From contig CAWJPD010000004.1 of the NCBI GenBank assembly GCA_963844635.1, positions 1 through 64,000 of the forward strand: DNA of 64,000 nt, in the 5' to 3' direction. This document shows, in pieces, positions 52,634-60,932 of this stretch. The notes below the pieces were generated by a model. It did no database searches. It was not told the DNA's origin and saw only the letters and a program-made list of their open reading frames with translations. This stretch comes from JAJPKK01 sp963844635 (GTDB lineage Bacteria; Pseudomonadota; Alphaproteobacteria; Rhizobiales; Xanthobacteraceae). The translations under genes were made by a program, and so were the position numbers. The stretch's first letter is position 1; each line of letters starts with the position of its first letter.

Positions 52634-54226
52634 ATGCCGCATTCTACCGAAGTGCCCTCCGAAATCGTCACGAAGTGGCAAGAGATCGTGGATCTGCTTG
52701 CCGAAATCGTAGACGTCCCTTCCGCCCTGATCATGAGAGTGGAGCACCCGAACATCAAGGTCTTTGTGTCCAGCCAGTCCAACGGGAATCCTTACGAACC
52801 GGAGGAACTCGCCCCTCTCAATACGGGGCTTTATTGCGAGACCGTGATGAACACTCGCCAACCGCTGCTTGTCCCTGATGCCCTCCGGGACGAAGCGTGG
52901 GAATCGAACCCGGATATAAAGCTCGGGATGATTTCGTACATGGGCGTCCCAATCAGTTGGCCTGGTGGTGAGATATTTGGTACGATTTGTGTTCTGGATA
53001 ATAAGAGGAATGATTACAGCGACCTTTACCTCCGGCTCTTGTTGCAGTATCGCGACGTGGTACAGGCCGACTTAAGATGGTTGGTGGCTCTGCAAGGAGA
53101 GCTTTCGCAGCGAGAAGCGAAAATCCGGCGGCTCGTCGACGCCAATATTATAGGCATTTTTATATGGAATCGAGAAGGTCAAATTCTTGATGCCAATGAT
53201 GCATTTCTTCGTATTGTCGGATGCGACCGTGAGGCCCTTGTTTCGGGCCGCTTACGCTGGACGGACCTGACCTCGCCGGAACAGCGCATCCGCGACGCCG
53301 TCGAAGAGCTGAGAATGACGGGAACTGCGCGTCCGTATGAGCAGGATTATGTCCGGCAAGACGGCAGCCGCGTGCCGGTGCTGATCGGTGCCGCGAGTTT
53401 CGAGGAGAGCGGCAACCAAGGGGCTGCTTTCGTGCTCGATCTGTCTGAGCGCAAGCGGGCAGAAGCGCAGGTGCACGAAAGCGAGCAGCGGTACCGTGCG
53501 GTTCAGACAGAGCTCGCACATGCGAATCGCGTTTCGGCCGTCGGGCAACTCACTGCCTCGATCGCTCACGAAGTGAAACAGCCCATCGCCGCGACTATCA
53601 GCAACGCCAACTCGGCGCTGCTCTGGCTGGATCGAGGGCCGCCGAATGTGGATAGGGCGCGGCAGGCGCTCACGCGCATCGTGCAGGCTGGCTATCGGGC
53701 GGTCGAGGTTATCGACCGGATTCGTGCCCTCATTAAGAGGGCGCCTCCGCGAAGGGATCGCCTCGATATCAACGAAGCAATCCGCGAAGTAATAGAGCTT
53801 ACCCGCGGGGAAGCAGTGAGAAATGGCATCTCGGTACAGACAGACCTCGCCGACGGGTTGCCGCTAATTCAAGGTGATCGGGTGGAGCTCCAGCAAGTGG
53901 TCCTCAATCTGATGGTCAATGCCGTCGAGGCCATGAGCGGCGTCAGCGAGCAAACGCACGCATTGCTGATCAGCAGCACTGCGAACGCAGAGACCGGCGG
54001 CGTGCGCATCGTGGTGCAGGATTCGGGTCCCGGACTGGCGCCGGAAACTTTTGAGCGGCTCTTCGAGTCCTTCTACACGACCAAACCGAATGGCTTAGGA
54101 CTCGGATTATCCATCTGTCGTTCGATCATCGAAGCGCATGGCGGGCGATTGTGGGCGAGCGCAAACGCGCCCCGCGGTGCCATCTTCCAGTTCACCGTGC
54201 CGGCCGATTCGGACGTCGCACTGTGA
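52634..54226 (+). CDS. GAF-PAS sensor histidine kinase
   Basis: About 530 residues from ATG 52634 (MPHSTEVPSEIVTKWQEIVD); an earlier in-frame ATG at 52553 adds 27 unconserved residues. Domains in order: GAF-type sensor (VDVPSALIMRVEHPNIKVFV to GTICVLDNKRN), PAS (IIGIFIWNREGQILDANDAF), a HisKA dimerisation domain with phospho-His in TASIAHEVKQPIAATISNAN, and HATPase with NLMVNAVEAM (N box), QDSGPGLAP (G1), FESFYTTKPNGLGLGLSI (F and G2). No membrane segment, so a soluble cytoplasmic sensor. No response regulator gene is adjacent, so its partner is elsewhere. Intact. Confidence 0.9.
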   Translation: MPHSTEVPSEIVTKWQEIVDLLAEIVDVPSALIMRVEHPNIKVFVSSQSNGNPYEPEELAPLNTGLYCETVMNTRQPLLVPDALRDEAWESNPDIKLGMISYMGVPISWPGGEIFGTICVLDNKRNDYSDLYLRLLLQYRDVVQADLRWLVALQGELSQREAKIRRLVDANIIGIFIWNREGQILDANDAFLRIVGCDREALVSGRLRWTDLTSPEQRIRDAVEELRMTGTARPYEQDYVRQDGSRVPVLIGAASFEESGNQGAAFVLDLSERKRAEAQVHESEQRYRAVQTELAHANRVSAVGQLTASIAHEVKQPIAATISNANSALLWLDRGPPNVDRARQALTRIVQAGYRAVEVIDRIRALIKRAPPRRDRLDINEAIREVIELTRGEAVRNGISVQTDLADGLPLIQGDRVELQQVVLNLMVNAVEAMSGVSEQTHALLISSTANAETGGVRIVVQDSGPGLAPETFERLFESFYTTKPNGLGLGLSICRSIIEAHGGRLWASANAPRGAIFQFTVPADSDVAL

Positions 54227-54417
54227 TCAGTCGGCACTGTGGCGCGACACCGTCGAGATTCGTAGGAAAGCTGAGGTTAATGATTCGTCATGCGTTCGGT
54301 GCTGTCGTGGGAGGCTTGCCCCCTTTCTGCTGGCCAAAAAAACTAGGGACGTTTGTCCATCCGGTAGCGGCCCGCCTTGCGGGCGTAGCTGGACCGATCT
54401 GTCTTGGCACCGTGCAG
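54227..54417. other. Intergenic region
   Basis: About 190 bp between the kinase and the palindrome. Nothing recognised. Confidence 0.3.
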
Positions 54418-54451
54418 GCACTGTCTCTTGCACCGGTGCAAGAGACAGTGC
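54418..54451. repeat. Perfect 34-bp palindrome
   Basis: gcactgtctcttgcacc followed directly by its exact complement, ending one base before the IS66-type orfA start. It may be a joined pair of IS ends, or a recombination site or strong hairpin. Confidence 0.85.
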
Positions 54452-54452
54452 G

Positions 54453-54692
54453 ATGAGCCGGGTTGAAGTGTTGTCGGGTCCGGAACGACGCCGGCGCTGT
54501 AGCGCGGAGCAGAAGCGATCGATCGTTGCGGAGGCAATTGCGCCGGGCGCTTCGGTTCGCGAGGTGGCCCGGCTGCGGGAAGTGGTTCCCGGGCAGATTT
54601 ATCGGTGGCGGCGCGATCTGCGGAGCGCGGCGAGGGAGTTTGCCGAGGTCGTGGTTGCGCCGGATCGGCGCCTCGGCAATGGCCCCCAATAG
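54453..54692 (+). pseudogene. IS66-type orfA (TnpA-like) remnant
   Basis: 79 residues: MSRVEVLSGPERRRRCSAEQ, then KRSIVAEAIAPGASVREVAR and GQIYRWRRDLRSAAREFAEV. The helix-turn-helix protein of IS66 elements normally continues further and is followed by tnpB and tnpC, which are absent here. Confidence 0.8.
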
Positions 54693-54773
54693 CAGGCATT
54701 ACTGCGGTTGATCGGCACACTCGTGAGGTGCCGCCCTTTGCCTGGAGGGGGGCGTTCAGCTTGCCCGAGCTGA

Positions 54774-55415
54774 CTATTTCAACTTCGCCCTCTGCCCTCG
54801 CCACGCCGGTGATCCTGGCCATGCGCCTCTCCCCACCGCAATTCGTCCTCGCCACCAGCGTCCCATACGATGCCACGCCGCATTGAAATCGATGCCGCCC
54901 CCCCGTCTGGACTGGAGCGCCGGCCGAATTATTTCGTCTGTCCTTTGGGTGTCCTTCGGTTCCTTCGCCACCTCTACGAATGGTTGCGCCGCGGCGATTT
55001 CGCTTTCAAGCGTACCAATCGCTTCCCGCAGTAGGGCGATCGACCGCTCCTTGCCCTCGGAAAAGTATTGGCGTGCTTCTTGAACTTGCGCGTCGCGTCT
55101 TCCCTGTCCGCCAACTCGACGCCGGCCACTGCTGGGAAGCGCGGCATTGGTAATGAGCGGGCCGTGTAGTGTCGCGGCGAGGTCAAACCGAACGTAGGCC
55201 GGCGTGCCGCGCCCGAATGCCGACGACAAGGCTTTGCCGATGGCCGCTTCGAGCGTGGCGACTTCGGGGTTGCCAGATCGCTTGCGCACTTTTTGATGAT
55301 CGAAAGCCTCAAGGTTGGTGATGCACTTCTGCAAGCGCTCGATGCGACGCCGCTTCTGCCCGACGGACAGGATTGGAGGTTTGGGGCCCGGAGGCGGAAC
55401 AGAGCGACGGGCCAT
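54774..55415 (-). CDS. Hypothetical protein of a rhizobial family
   Basis: From ATG 55415: MARRSVPPPGPKPPILSVGQ, then KRRRIERLQKCITNLEAFDH and ATLEAAIGKALSSAFGRGTP. A coiled-coil-like ARQYFSEGKERSIALLREAI follows near residue 130. I associate this pattern with conserved Bradyrhizobium proteins of unknown function. The segment around residue 90-115 looks frame-disturbed, and the C-terminal Trp/Arg-rich part may be foreign. Confidence 0.5.
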   Translation of the reverse strand: MARRSVPPPGPKPPILSVGQKRRRIERLQKCITNLEAFDHQKVRKRSGNPEVATLEAAIGKALSSAFGRGTPAYVRFDLAATLHGPLITNAALPSSGRRRVGGQGRRDAQVQEARQYFSEGKERSIALLREAIGTLESEIAAAQPFVEVAKEPKDTQRTDEIIRPALQSRRGGGIDFNAAWHRMGRWWRGRIAVGRGAWPGSPAWRGQRAKLK

Positions 55416-55663
55416 GTGGTTCAAATCCCTGATCGCCCTGTATTGAGCGTGGGGCAATCTTGCTCCAATATCAGCAGAAGCGCTACGGCGCCAATCAGCA
55501 CATGCTGGGCGGCGGGAAGATCGAAGACATTTCGACCTCGCGGACGATGGTGCCGCGCTCGCGCTATGAACCGGCCGGAAAGCTTTTTCCGGCCCAAATT
55601 TCTGTGTAGGGGGGAAGGGGCACCTTCAGGAGCGACGTGGTCCGACTTCGGACTACGCCGGAG
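55416..55663. other. Intergenic region with a short decayed ORF
   Basis: Plus frame ERGAILLQYQQKRYGANQHM to a stop at 55608 looks like the end of a lost gene. I cannot name it. Confidence 0.3.
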
Positions 55664-56107
55664 ATGGGGGACGTGAATTTGATTCGCCTCGTCGCCGCGG
55701 TGGCTTGCGGTCTCGGACTTGCGGGTTGCAATTCATTGGGGTTACCCGATCCTCGCGAGGCAAATTTCGATTTTTTCGAGCCAAAGCCGACCACCACGGA
55801 GTTATTGATCTTATCGAATCCGCCGGGTGCACAGGCCCGCACCTCTCTCGGTGCCGCTTGCCGCACGCCCTGCACGCTGCCGATCATTTCCGGTAGCGAT
55901 TTCACGGTCAGCTACGCCCTGAACGGCTATCAGCCGCAAACGCTGACCGTCCACTCCGCGTTGCCTAAAGGCGGGTTCGCGGGCTTCTCGGTGTCGGCAC
56001 CTACGGTCGACCCCAATCCAGTCGTTGCAACTTTGGAACCGGCAGCGCCACCGGCAAAGACGCCAAAACCGTCGAAACAGCACCCCCGGCCAGACGAACG
56101 AGGTTGA
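55664..56107 (+). CDS. PEGA-domain lipoprotein
   Basis: 147 residues. The start at 55664 (or GTG at 55673) precedes a lipoprotein signal, LVAAVACGLGLAGCNSLGL, with lipobox LAGC. The PEGA-type domain is seen in TELLILSNPPGAQARTSLGA then CRTPCTLPIISGSDFTVSYA and LNGYQPQTLTV. The tail is Pro/Lys-rich. It is likely anchored to a membrane facing the periplasm. PEGA domains are thought to bind surface carbohydrates or other envelope components. Complete. Confidence 0.75.
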   Translation: MGDVNLIRLVAAVACGLGLAGCNSLGLPDPREANFDFFEPKPTTTELLILSNPPGAQARTSLGAACRTPCTLPIISGSDFTVSYALNGYQPQTLTVHSALPKGGFAGFSVSAPTVDPNPVVATLEPAAPPAKTPKPSKQHPRPDERG

Positions 56108-56214
56108 GCGACGGTGCCGGTCGCGCATGGCCGTGCCGGATTCCTTGATGCAAGCCATTCGCCCAACTTCGACCACTGCCGTCGTCCTGAAACGTTGCGT
56201 ATGGCGGGTCGCTC

Positions 56215-56966
56215 ATGGATCGCGGTGAAATCTTTCGAGACGCTCGCGGTGCTCTTGCGCTTCGATCGACAAGGTCGCTATTGGTCGAGCCTCGCATTTC
56301 ACAAAGCGTCGTTCACGTGGACCGTCCGGGGAAGGCGCGACTGCTCGCAGACATTCTCCGCGGCGATAGGATCGATCGCGCGCTTATCTTCACACGGACC
56401 AAGCGCGGTGCCGACCGCGTAGTCCGAGAGCTCGTGAACAGGGGCATCGCTGCTTCGGCAATCCACGGCAACAAGTCTCAGAATCAGCGCGACCGGGTGC
56501 TCACCGCATTCCGTGATGGACGGGTGCGCACACTCATTGCGACCGACATCGCCGCGCGCGGCTTGGATATTGATGGCGTGACCCACGTCATCAATTACGA
56601 CCTGCCGAACATTCCTGAGAGTTACGTGCATCGCATTGGCCGCACGGCGCGCGCCGGGAAGGCCGGGACCGCGATCTCGTTCTGCTCCGTCGACGAAATG
56701 CCGTCCTCAGGGCGATTGAAAAGCTGACCCGAATGCCGATTTCAACCTTGACGGGCACGCCTTGCCCGCAGATGCCGCGGACGCAGAAACCGCGGCAACC
56801 GGGTCCGCACGCCCGGGCCATCGCTAACCAGAGACCCGATCCGGGTCGCCAGGATGACGGCCCACTGCAAACCCGGCGCAACGCACAGCTGGCCCGAAAA
56901 TACGCGCCCGGATTGGCGAGGGGTCGACGGGATTCGCGCGCTGCCCGCCACATCGCGCAAAGCTGA
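56215..56966 (+). pseudogene. DEAD-box RNA helicase, C-terminal remnant
   Basis: Helicase C-terminal domain only: RALIFTRTKRGADRVVRELV (motif IV), RTLIATDIAARGLDIDGVTH (motif V) and ESYVHRIGRTARAGKAGTAI (motif VI). After SVDEM a frameshift moves the reading to AIEKLTRMPISTLTGTPCPQ and a low-complexity tail ending about 56966. The ATP-binding DEAD domain is absent. The tail is part of the 1.22 kb inverted duplication. Confidence 0.87.
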
Positions 56967-57945
56967 AGACGACAAGCTGGCCCAGCCCGGCCAGGTTGCG
57001 AGCGAGGGACATCTATGGCCGAAGCACCCATCGTCCATTCGACCGCACCAAAGAGCTGATCCTCCTTTTGCCCGTCGGTGCTTGGGGTGTACAAAAATTT
57101 GGAAAATGCAGTCATGCCGCACAGGTGGAACATAGCCTTTGTCGCAGCCCTGCTGGTCGCACCTTTTTCGGGAGGAGTGTCCGGAACATTCGCGCAGGGG
57201 CCGGTGACGGAGGTGCCCCCCAATGCGCAGGCCAAAACTGTTGGAAGCGGATGGGAATGCAAGCCCGGCTTTCGGCGAGACGGCTTCCAGTGTGTTGCCG
57301 TTGCAGTCCCGGAGAACGCCTACGCATCCGGTTTCTCCGGCGATGCCGCCTGGGAATGCAAATACGGCTTCAACCGAGATGGCAATCTTTGCACGGCCGT
57401 GAAGCTGCCTCCGCATGCCTATCTCACCGGGGCTGGAACCGGTGACGACTGGCAATGCGAGCGCGGCTATCGCAAGGCCGGAGCGGATTGCGTTGCGCTG
57501 AACGTGCCGAAACACGGCTATTTGTCGGAGGCGCGAAGCCGCGGATGGGATTGCGCGCGCGGCTTTTACGTCGACGGCGATGCCTGCATCGCGGTGAGGG
57601 TACCACAGAATGGCTATCTTTCAAACTCGTCCTTTGACAGCGGCTGGGAATGCGAGCGGGGCTTCCACCAAAAAGGCGAAAGCTGCGTTCCTGTTGAGGT
57701 GCCTGCGAACGGTTACCTCGATAGTTATGGGAAGGGCTGGAAATGCGACCGGGGCTTTACGAAAAGCGGCCCCGATTGCGTTGCGGTGAAGGTTCCAGCG
57801 AATGCGCACCTTAACTTTATGGAGATGATTGGACCTGCGATCGACCTTTTCGAAGGCAGAGCAACTTATGCGTACTGCCTGAGTGAGTTGGGACACAGCG
57901 CCACGACCTACAGTCGCGTTTTGACCTGTCCTCAGTCATTGAGTC
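56727..57945 (+). repeat. 1.22 kb inverted duplication, partner at 35695-36917
   Basis: See the partner entry. At this locus the duplicated block sits in what appears to be the original context, because the helicase C-terminal domain continues upstream and the Cys-repeat gene ends naturally downstream. Confidence 0.93.
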
Positions 57946-57998
57946 GCGCTCAAAGCGTCACTTTCGACGCCTCCCAGGATGATGTTGTCTGTCTCTAA
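57114..57998 (+). CDS. Exported Cys-repeat protein, copy B (complete)
   Basis: 294 residues from ATG 57114. Signal peptide MPHRWNIAFVAALLVAPFSG, then six repeats each with one Trp and two Cys (for example GWDCARGFYVDGDACIAVRV and GWKCDRGFTKSGPDCVAVKV). The C-terminal non-repeat part (MIGPAIDLFEGRATYAYCLS to DDVVCL) adds further Cys. A repeat unit of about 30 residues ends in P-x-[NH]-[AG]-[YH]-L. It is probably a disulphide-bonded periplasmic or secreted repeat protein. The next gene starts 12 bp later, suggesting an operon. Function unknown. Confidence 0.8.
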   Translation: MPHRWNIAFVAALLVAPFSGGVSGTFAQGPVTEVPPNAQAKTVGSGWECKPGFRRDGFQCVAVAVPENAYASGFSGDAAWECKYGFNRDGNLCTAVKLPPHAYLTGAGTGDDWQCERGYRKAGADCVALNVPKHGYLSEARSRGWDCARGFYVDGDACIAVRVPQNGYLSNSSFDSGWECERGFHQKGESCVPVEVPANGYLDSYGKGWKCDRGFTKSGPDCVAVKVPANAHLNFMEMIGPAIDLFEGRATYAYCLSELGHSATTYSRVLTCPQSLSRAQSVTFDASQDDVVCL

Positions 57999-58010
57999 GG
58001 AGTAAGAACA

Positions 58011-58301
58011 ATGACGTTGCGTAGTAAGACCATTACCAAAGGTCCGGATCATCAAGACGAGTCCGGACTGGAATTCTCTTCTCAGCGCAAAAAACCGGAA
58101 ATTGGCCAATTTCGCCTTCAAGTGGATAGGCAGACCAAGGCGTCGTTTTTAACATACAAAGATGCTGAAGAGGCTGGGATGAACATCAAAAAGGCCCATC
58201 CGGTTGTTCGGGTCTCAGTTTACGACGCCGTCGAGTGTACAAATTGGATCATCGAGCTACCTGAAACGTCATCATCCCCTTCACTCCGTCCTTCAACTTA
58301 G
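58011..58301 (+). CDS. Small conserved hypothetical protein (96 aa)
   Basis: MTLRSKTITKGPDHQDESGL, then PEIGQFRLQVDRQTKASFLT and NIKKAHPVVRVSVYDAVECT. The second half has the FRLQVDRQTKxSFxTxxxAExAGxxIKxxxPVVxVxVYD pattern of small rhizobial proteins of unknown function. A strong ribosome site (ctaaggagtaag) overlaps the end of the Cys-repeat gene, so the two are probably co-expressed. Confidence 0.65.
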   Translation: MTLRSKTITKGPDHQDESGLEFSSQRKKPEIGQFRLQVDRQTKASFLTYKDAEEAGMNIKKAHPVVRVSVYDAVECTNWIIELPETSSSPSLRPST

Positions 58302-58309
58302 CCGCGGCA

Positions 58310-58480
58310 GGTTCATCGGCCACAACCGGATTTCGCAAAACCCTTTATGTCCACATGGTGGCACCCAGCACGAGCAGTCATGTTTCTGCGGTGACATATA
58401 ACGCGCTGGTGCGTCGCAAGAAGCCGATCACAGCGGCCGATCTGCTCAACGACCGTGTGATCCCGTTATACCAGAGCCAC
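58310..58480 (+). pseudogene. IS481-type transposase fragment
   Basis: Reads VRRKKPITAADLLNDRVIPL, then YQSHDV, preceded in another frame by ATTGFRKTLYVHMVAPSTSS. The FAKLY...K-x-PITAADLLNDRVxPFY block is found in the core of IS481-type transposases. The Asp residues of the catalytic core are not preserved. Confidence 0.5.
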
Positions 58481-58631
58481 GATGTCAAAGAGCGAGTGGA
58501 CCGACGGCTCACAAGGAGAGAGGAGTGCGCCCGCGTAAGGGTAGAGCAGGCTCCGGAATTTTTGACAGGACGATAAGTGGAATTTCTGCCTGACAGCGGG
58601 CACGCTGAATGCCTGCGAATCAGGAGCGACC

Positions 58632-58940
58632 ATGAAGAGACGGCCCCGCCGGAACCACACACCGGCCTTTAAAGCCAAAGTGGCACTTGCAGCAATCAAA
58701 GGCGATCGAACGATTGTGCAGCTTGCAGAACAGTTCGACGTGCATCCGAATCAGATTACCCAATGGAAGGCGCAGCTCGAAGGTGGGGCAGCTGATGTTT
58801 TCGGCTCGGGTGGCGGCAAAGCCGCGGAACCCGTGGTGGATGTGAAAGCGCTGCACGCCAAGATCGGCGAGTTGACCTTGGAGAACGATTTTTTAGGCGG
58901 CGCGCTCACCAAGGCGGGGTTGTTGAGCGCAAAGCGATGA
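58632..58940 (+). CDS. IS3 OrfA
   Basis: 102 residues: the helix-turn-helix MKRRPRRNHTPAFKAKVALA to FDVHPNQITQWKAQLEGGAA, then a leucine-zipper-like part (VKALHAKIGELTLENDFLGG). The stop overlaps the orfB start as ATGA. In IS3 elements the two frames are usually joined by programmed -1 frameshifting to make the active OrfAB; overlap geometry here allows it, but I see no obvious A-rich slippery site. Confidence 0.9.
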   Translation: MKRRPRRNHTPAFKAKVALAAIKGDRTIVQLAEQFDVHPNQITQWKAQLEGGAADVFGSGGGKAAEPVVDVKALHAKIGELTLENDFLGGALTKAGLLSAKR

Positions 58941-59764
58941 TCGACCGCACGCACGAGCTACCGATAACCAAACAAGCGGAAGTCCTCGCCATCAGCCGCG
59001 GCAGCGTCTACTACCTGCCGCGGCCGGTGTCGGAAACCGACCTTACGATCATGCGGCGGCTCGACCGGCTGCACCTGGAGCATCCCTTCGCCGGATCTCG
59101 TATGTTGCGAGGTCTGTTGGCTGCCGAAGGGTGCAAGGTCGGCCGCCGTCATGTCAGAACACTCATGCGGCGGATGGGGATAGAGGCGCTCTATCGCCGC
59201 CCCCGCACGACAAAGCCGGAACCCGGTCACAAGGTTTACCCGTACTTGCTGCGCGGAATGGAGATCACGCGGCCGAACCAGGTTTGGGCGATGGACATAA
59301 CGTACATTCCGATGGCACGCGGCTTTGTCTATCTGGCCGTAGTCCTCGACTGGTTCAGCCGTCGCGTTTTGTCGTGGCGGCTGTCGATCACCATGGACGC
59401 ATCTTTCTGCGTCGAAGCTCTCGAGGATGCGCTGGCGCGTCACGGCAAGCCGGACATCTTCAACACGGATCAAGGCAGCCAGTTCACCGGCGCTGCCTTC
59501 ACCAGCGCGCTTGCCGACAAAGGAATTACTATCAGCATGGACGGCAAGGGCGCCTGGCGCGACAACGTATTTGTCGAGCGCCTATGGCGAACCATCAAAT
59601 ACGAGGAAGTCTATCTGCGCGCCTACGACAGCGTTGCGGATGCTCGAAGTTCGATTGGGCGCTATCTCGCCTTTTACAACGCCCGACGCCCGCATCAGAG
59701 CCTTGACGGGGCAACGCCCAATCAGGCTTACTTCACGAAGCTGCTGCTCCGCGAGGCAGCGTAA
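58937..59764 (+). CDS. IS3 OrfB transposase
   Basis: 275 residues. The HTH_21-type region (HPFAGSRMLRGLLAAEGCKV) is followed by the DDE core: VWAMDITYIPMARGFVYLAV (Asp), DIFNTDQGSQFTGAAFTSAL (Asp), and GAWRDNVFVERLWRTIKYEE (Glu). The end LAFYNARRPHQSLDGATPNQ is typical. Full-length. Confidence 0.92.
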   Translation: MIDRTHELPITKQAEVLAISRGSVYYLPRPVSETDLTIMRRLDRLHLEHPFAGSRMLRGLLAAEGCKVGRRHVRTLMRRMGIEALYRRPRTTKPEPGHKVYPYLLRGMEITRPNQVWAMDITYIPMARGFVYLAVVLDWFSRRVLSWRLSITMDASFCVEALEDALARHGKPDIFNTDQGSQFTGAAFTSALADKGITISMDGKGAWRDNVFVERLWRTIKYEEVYLRAYDSVADARSSIGRYLAFYNARRPHQSLDGATPNQAYFTKLLLREAA

Positions 59765-59825
59765 CCTTGGCAGGGGTTCCACTTATCGGCGCGGAAATTC
59801 TGTTCAGAGATTCGGAGCCACCGCT

Positions 59826-60084
59826 GGTGCCGTCCGGAATGTGGTTGGAATTGGTGTGGCGCGATCTCCGATAATATGAAGGTATCGTCTCAGGCTGCGA
59901 GGTCAATCGGCTGATCGATTGGTTTGGTGGCGAGCGTTTGCCAGCCGTCGACCTTGCGCATGTTGATCTGACCGGATGCAAGCAGCGCACAGAACAGCAT
60001 GGCGGCGGTGTCTGCTGACGGCAGCACGGTCTGCGTCTTGATCCGCCGCTTGAACTCCTCATGCAGTCGCTCGATTGCATTCGT
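59826..60084 (-). pseudogene. IS256 3' stub
   Basis: Right inverted end (ggtgccgtccgg, 59826) plus the final 65 codons of the transposase (TNAIERLHEEFKRRIKTQTV to PIDLAA), nearly identical to the intact copy at 50834. It stops abruptly at 60084 where the IS110-type element begins. Confidence 0.92.
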
Positions 60085-60099
60085 AACCGGTATGACGTG

Positions 60100-60170
60100 T
60101 GCGGGGTCCCGTCGCCAGCGGCAAGTTCGACGGCGTAGTCTCGGCAGCAACCGGGACAGGGGACCCCGCA
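60100..60170. ncRNA. Structured 5' segment of IS110 element, candidate bridge RNA
   Basis: tgcggggtccc (60100-60110) pairs perfectly with gggaccccgca (60160-60170), enclosing smaller potential stems such as cgtcgcc...cgacggcg. It lies in the 240-bp non-coding region before an IS110 transposase. IS110 subgroup elements are known to make a bridge RNA from this position. RNA status is inference. Confidence 0.45.
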
Positions 60171-60323
60171 GCACGGAAGGTGGGCAGGTCGAGCGCACCA
60201 TGGGCTGCGAGCCGAGTTAGTAACTGACCGCCCCTGCGACCTACCCGGTTGCGCTGCGAGCGCGGATCCGTAGTTGTCGTGTCGCCCTCGTGCTCCTGAA
60301 CGAAGTAGAGAAAGGAGCAGGAC

Positions 60324-60919
60324 ATGCGAGTCGTCGGGCTCGACATCCATCGCAGTTTCGCTGAGGCCGCGATGATTGACGAGGGACGTGTGCAGCAACT
60401 GGGGCGGATCGATCGTGCGCGACCGCGTGACAGCCTTTGCCAAACGTGTTGGCAAAAACGCCGAGGTTGTCGTTGAGGCCACCGGCAACACGATGGCGGT
60501 GGTGAAATTGATGACACCGTACGTGAAGCGAATGGTGATTGCCAACCCGCTGCAGGTGCGTGCCATCGCGCATGCAAAAGTCAAGACCGATAAAATCGAT
60601 GCTGCAGTGCTCGCCAAGTTACACGCTGCTGGCTGCCTACCCGAGGTCTGGGAGCCCGATGAGGCAACGGAACGATTGCGTCGGCAGGTCGCTCGGCGGG
60701 CCACGATCGTGCAGTCGCGCACACGGGTGAAGAATCGCATCCAGAGTGTGCTGCACGCGAATCTTATCCTGCCGTACAAGGGGGATGTGTTTTCAGGCAA
60801 GGGCCGGAAGTGGGCTCGCGGCTCAACCGCTCGAAGACGATGAACGGACACGATCAACCGCTGGCTGGCCGAATTGGATCGGCTCGCGGTTGACCTCGGC
60901 CAGGTCGATACGAGCCTCG
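60324..60919 (+). pseudogene. IS110 transposase 5' part, frameshifted, split by IS21
   Basis: ATG 60324 (good ribosome site aaggagcagg) gives MRVVGLDIHRSFAEAAMIDE, the DEDD first strand. The next frame continues NAEVVVEATGNTMAVVKLMT (Glu) and KTDKIDAAVLAKLHAAGCLP (Asp pair). A third frame reads TINRWLAELDRLAVDLGQVD. At least two frameshifts precede the IS21 insertion point at 60919. The gene resumes at 63397. Confidence 0.88.
60915..60919 (+). repeat. IS21 copy B target duplication, left
   Basis: cctcg, repeated at 63397-63401 on the other side of the IS21. Confidence 0.85.
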
Positions 60920-60932
60920 TGTCAATCGGCAG

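Larger units (their letters stand above)
58571..59788 (+). mobile_element. IS3-family insertion sequence
   Basis: Inverted ends cgataagtggaa...ctgcc (58571) and the complement of cgataagtggaacccctgcc (59788) enclose orfA and orfB. Flanks do not show a clear 3-bp duplication. Confidence 0.88.
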
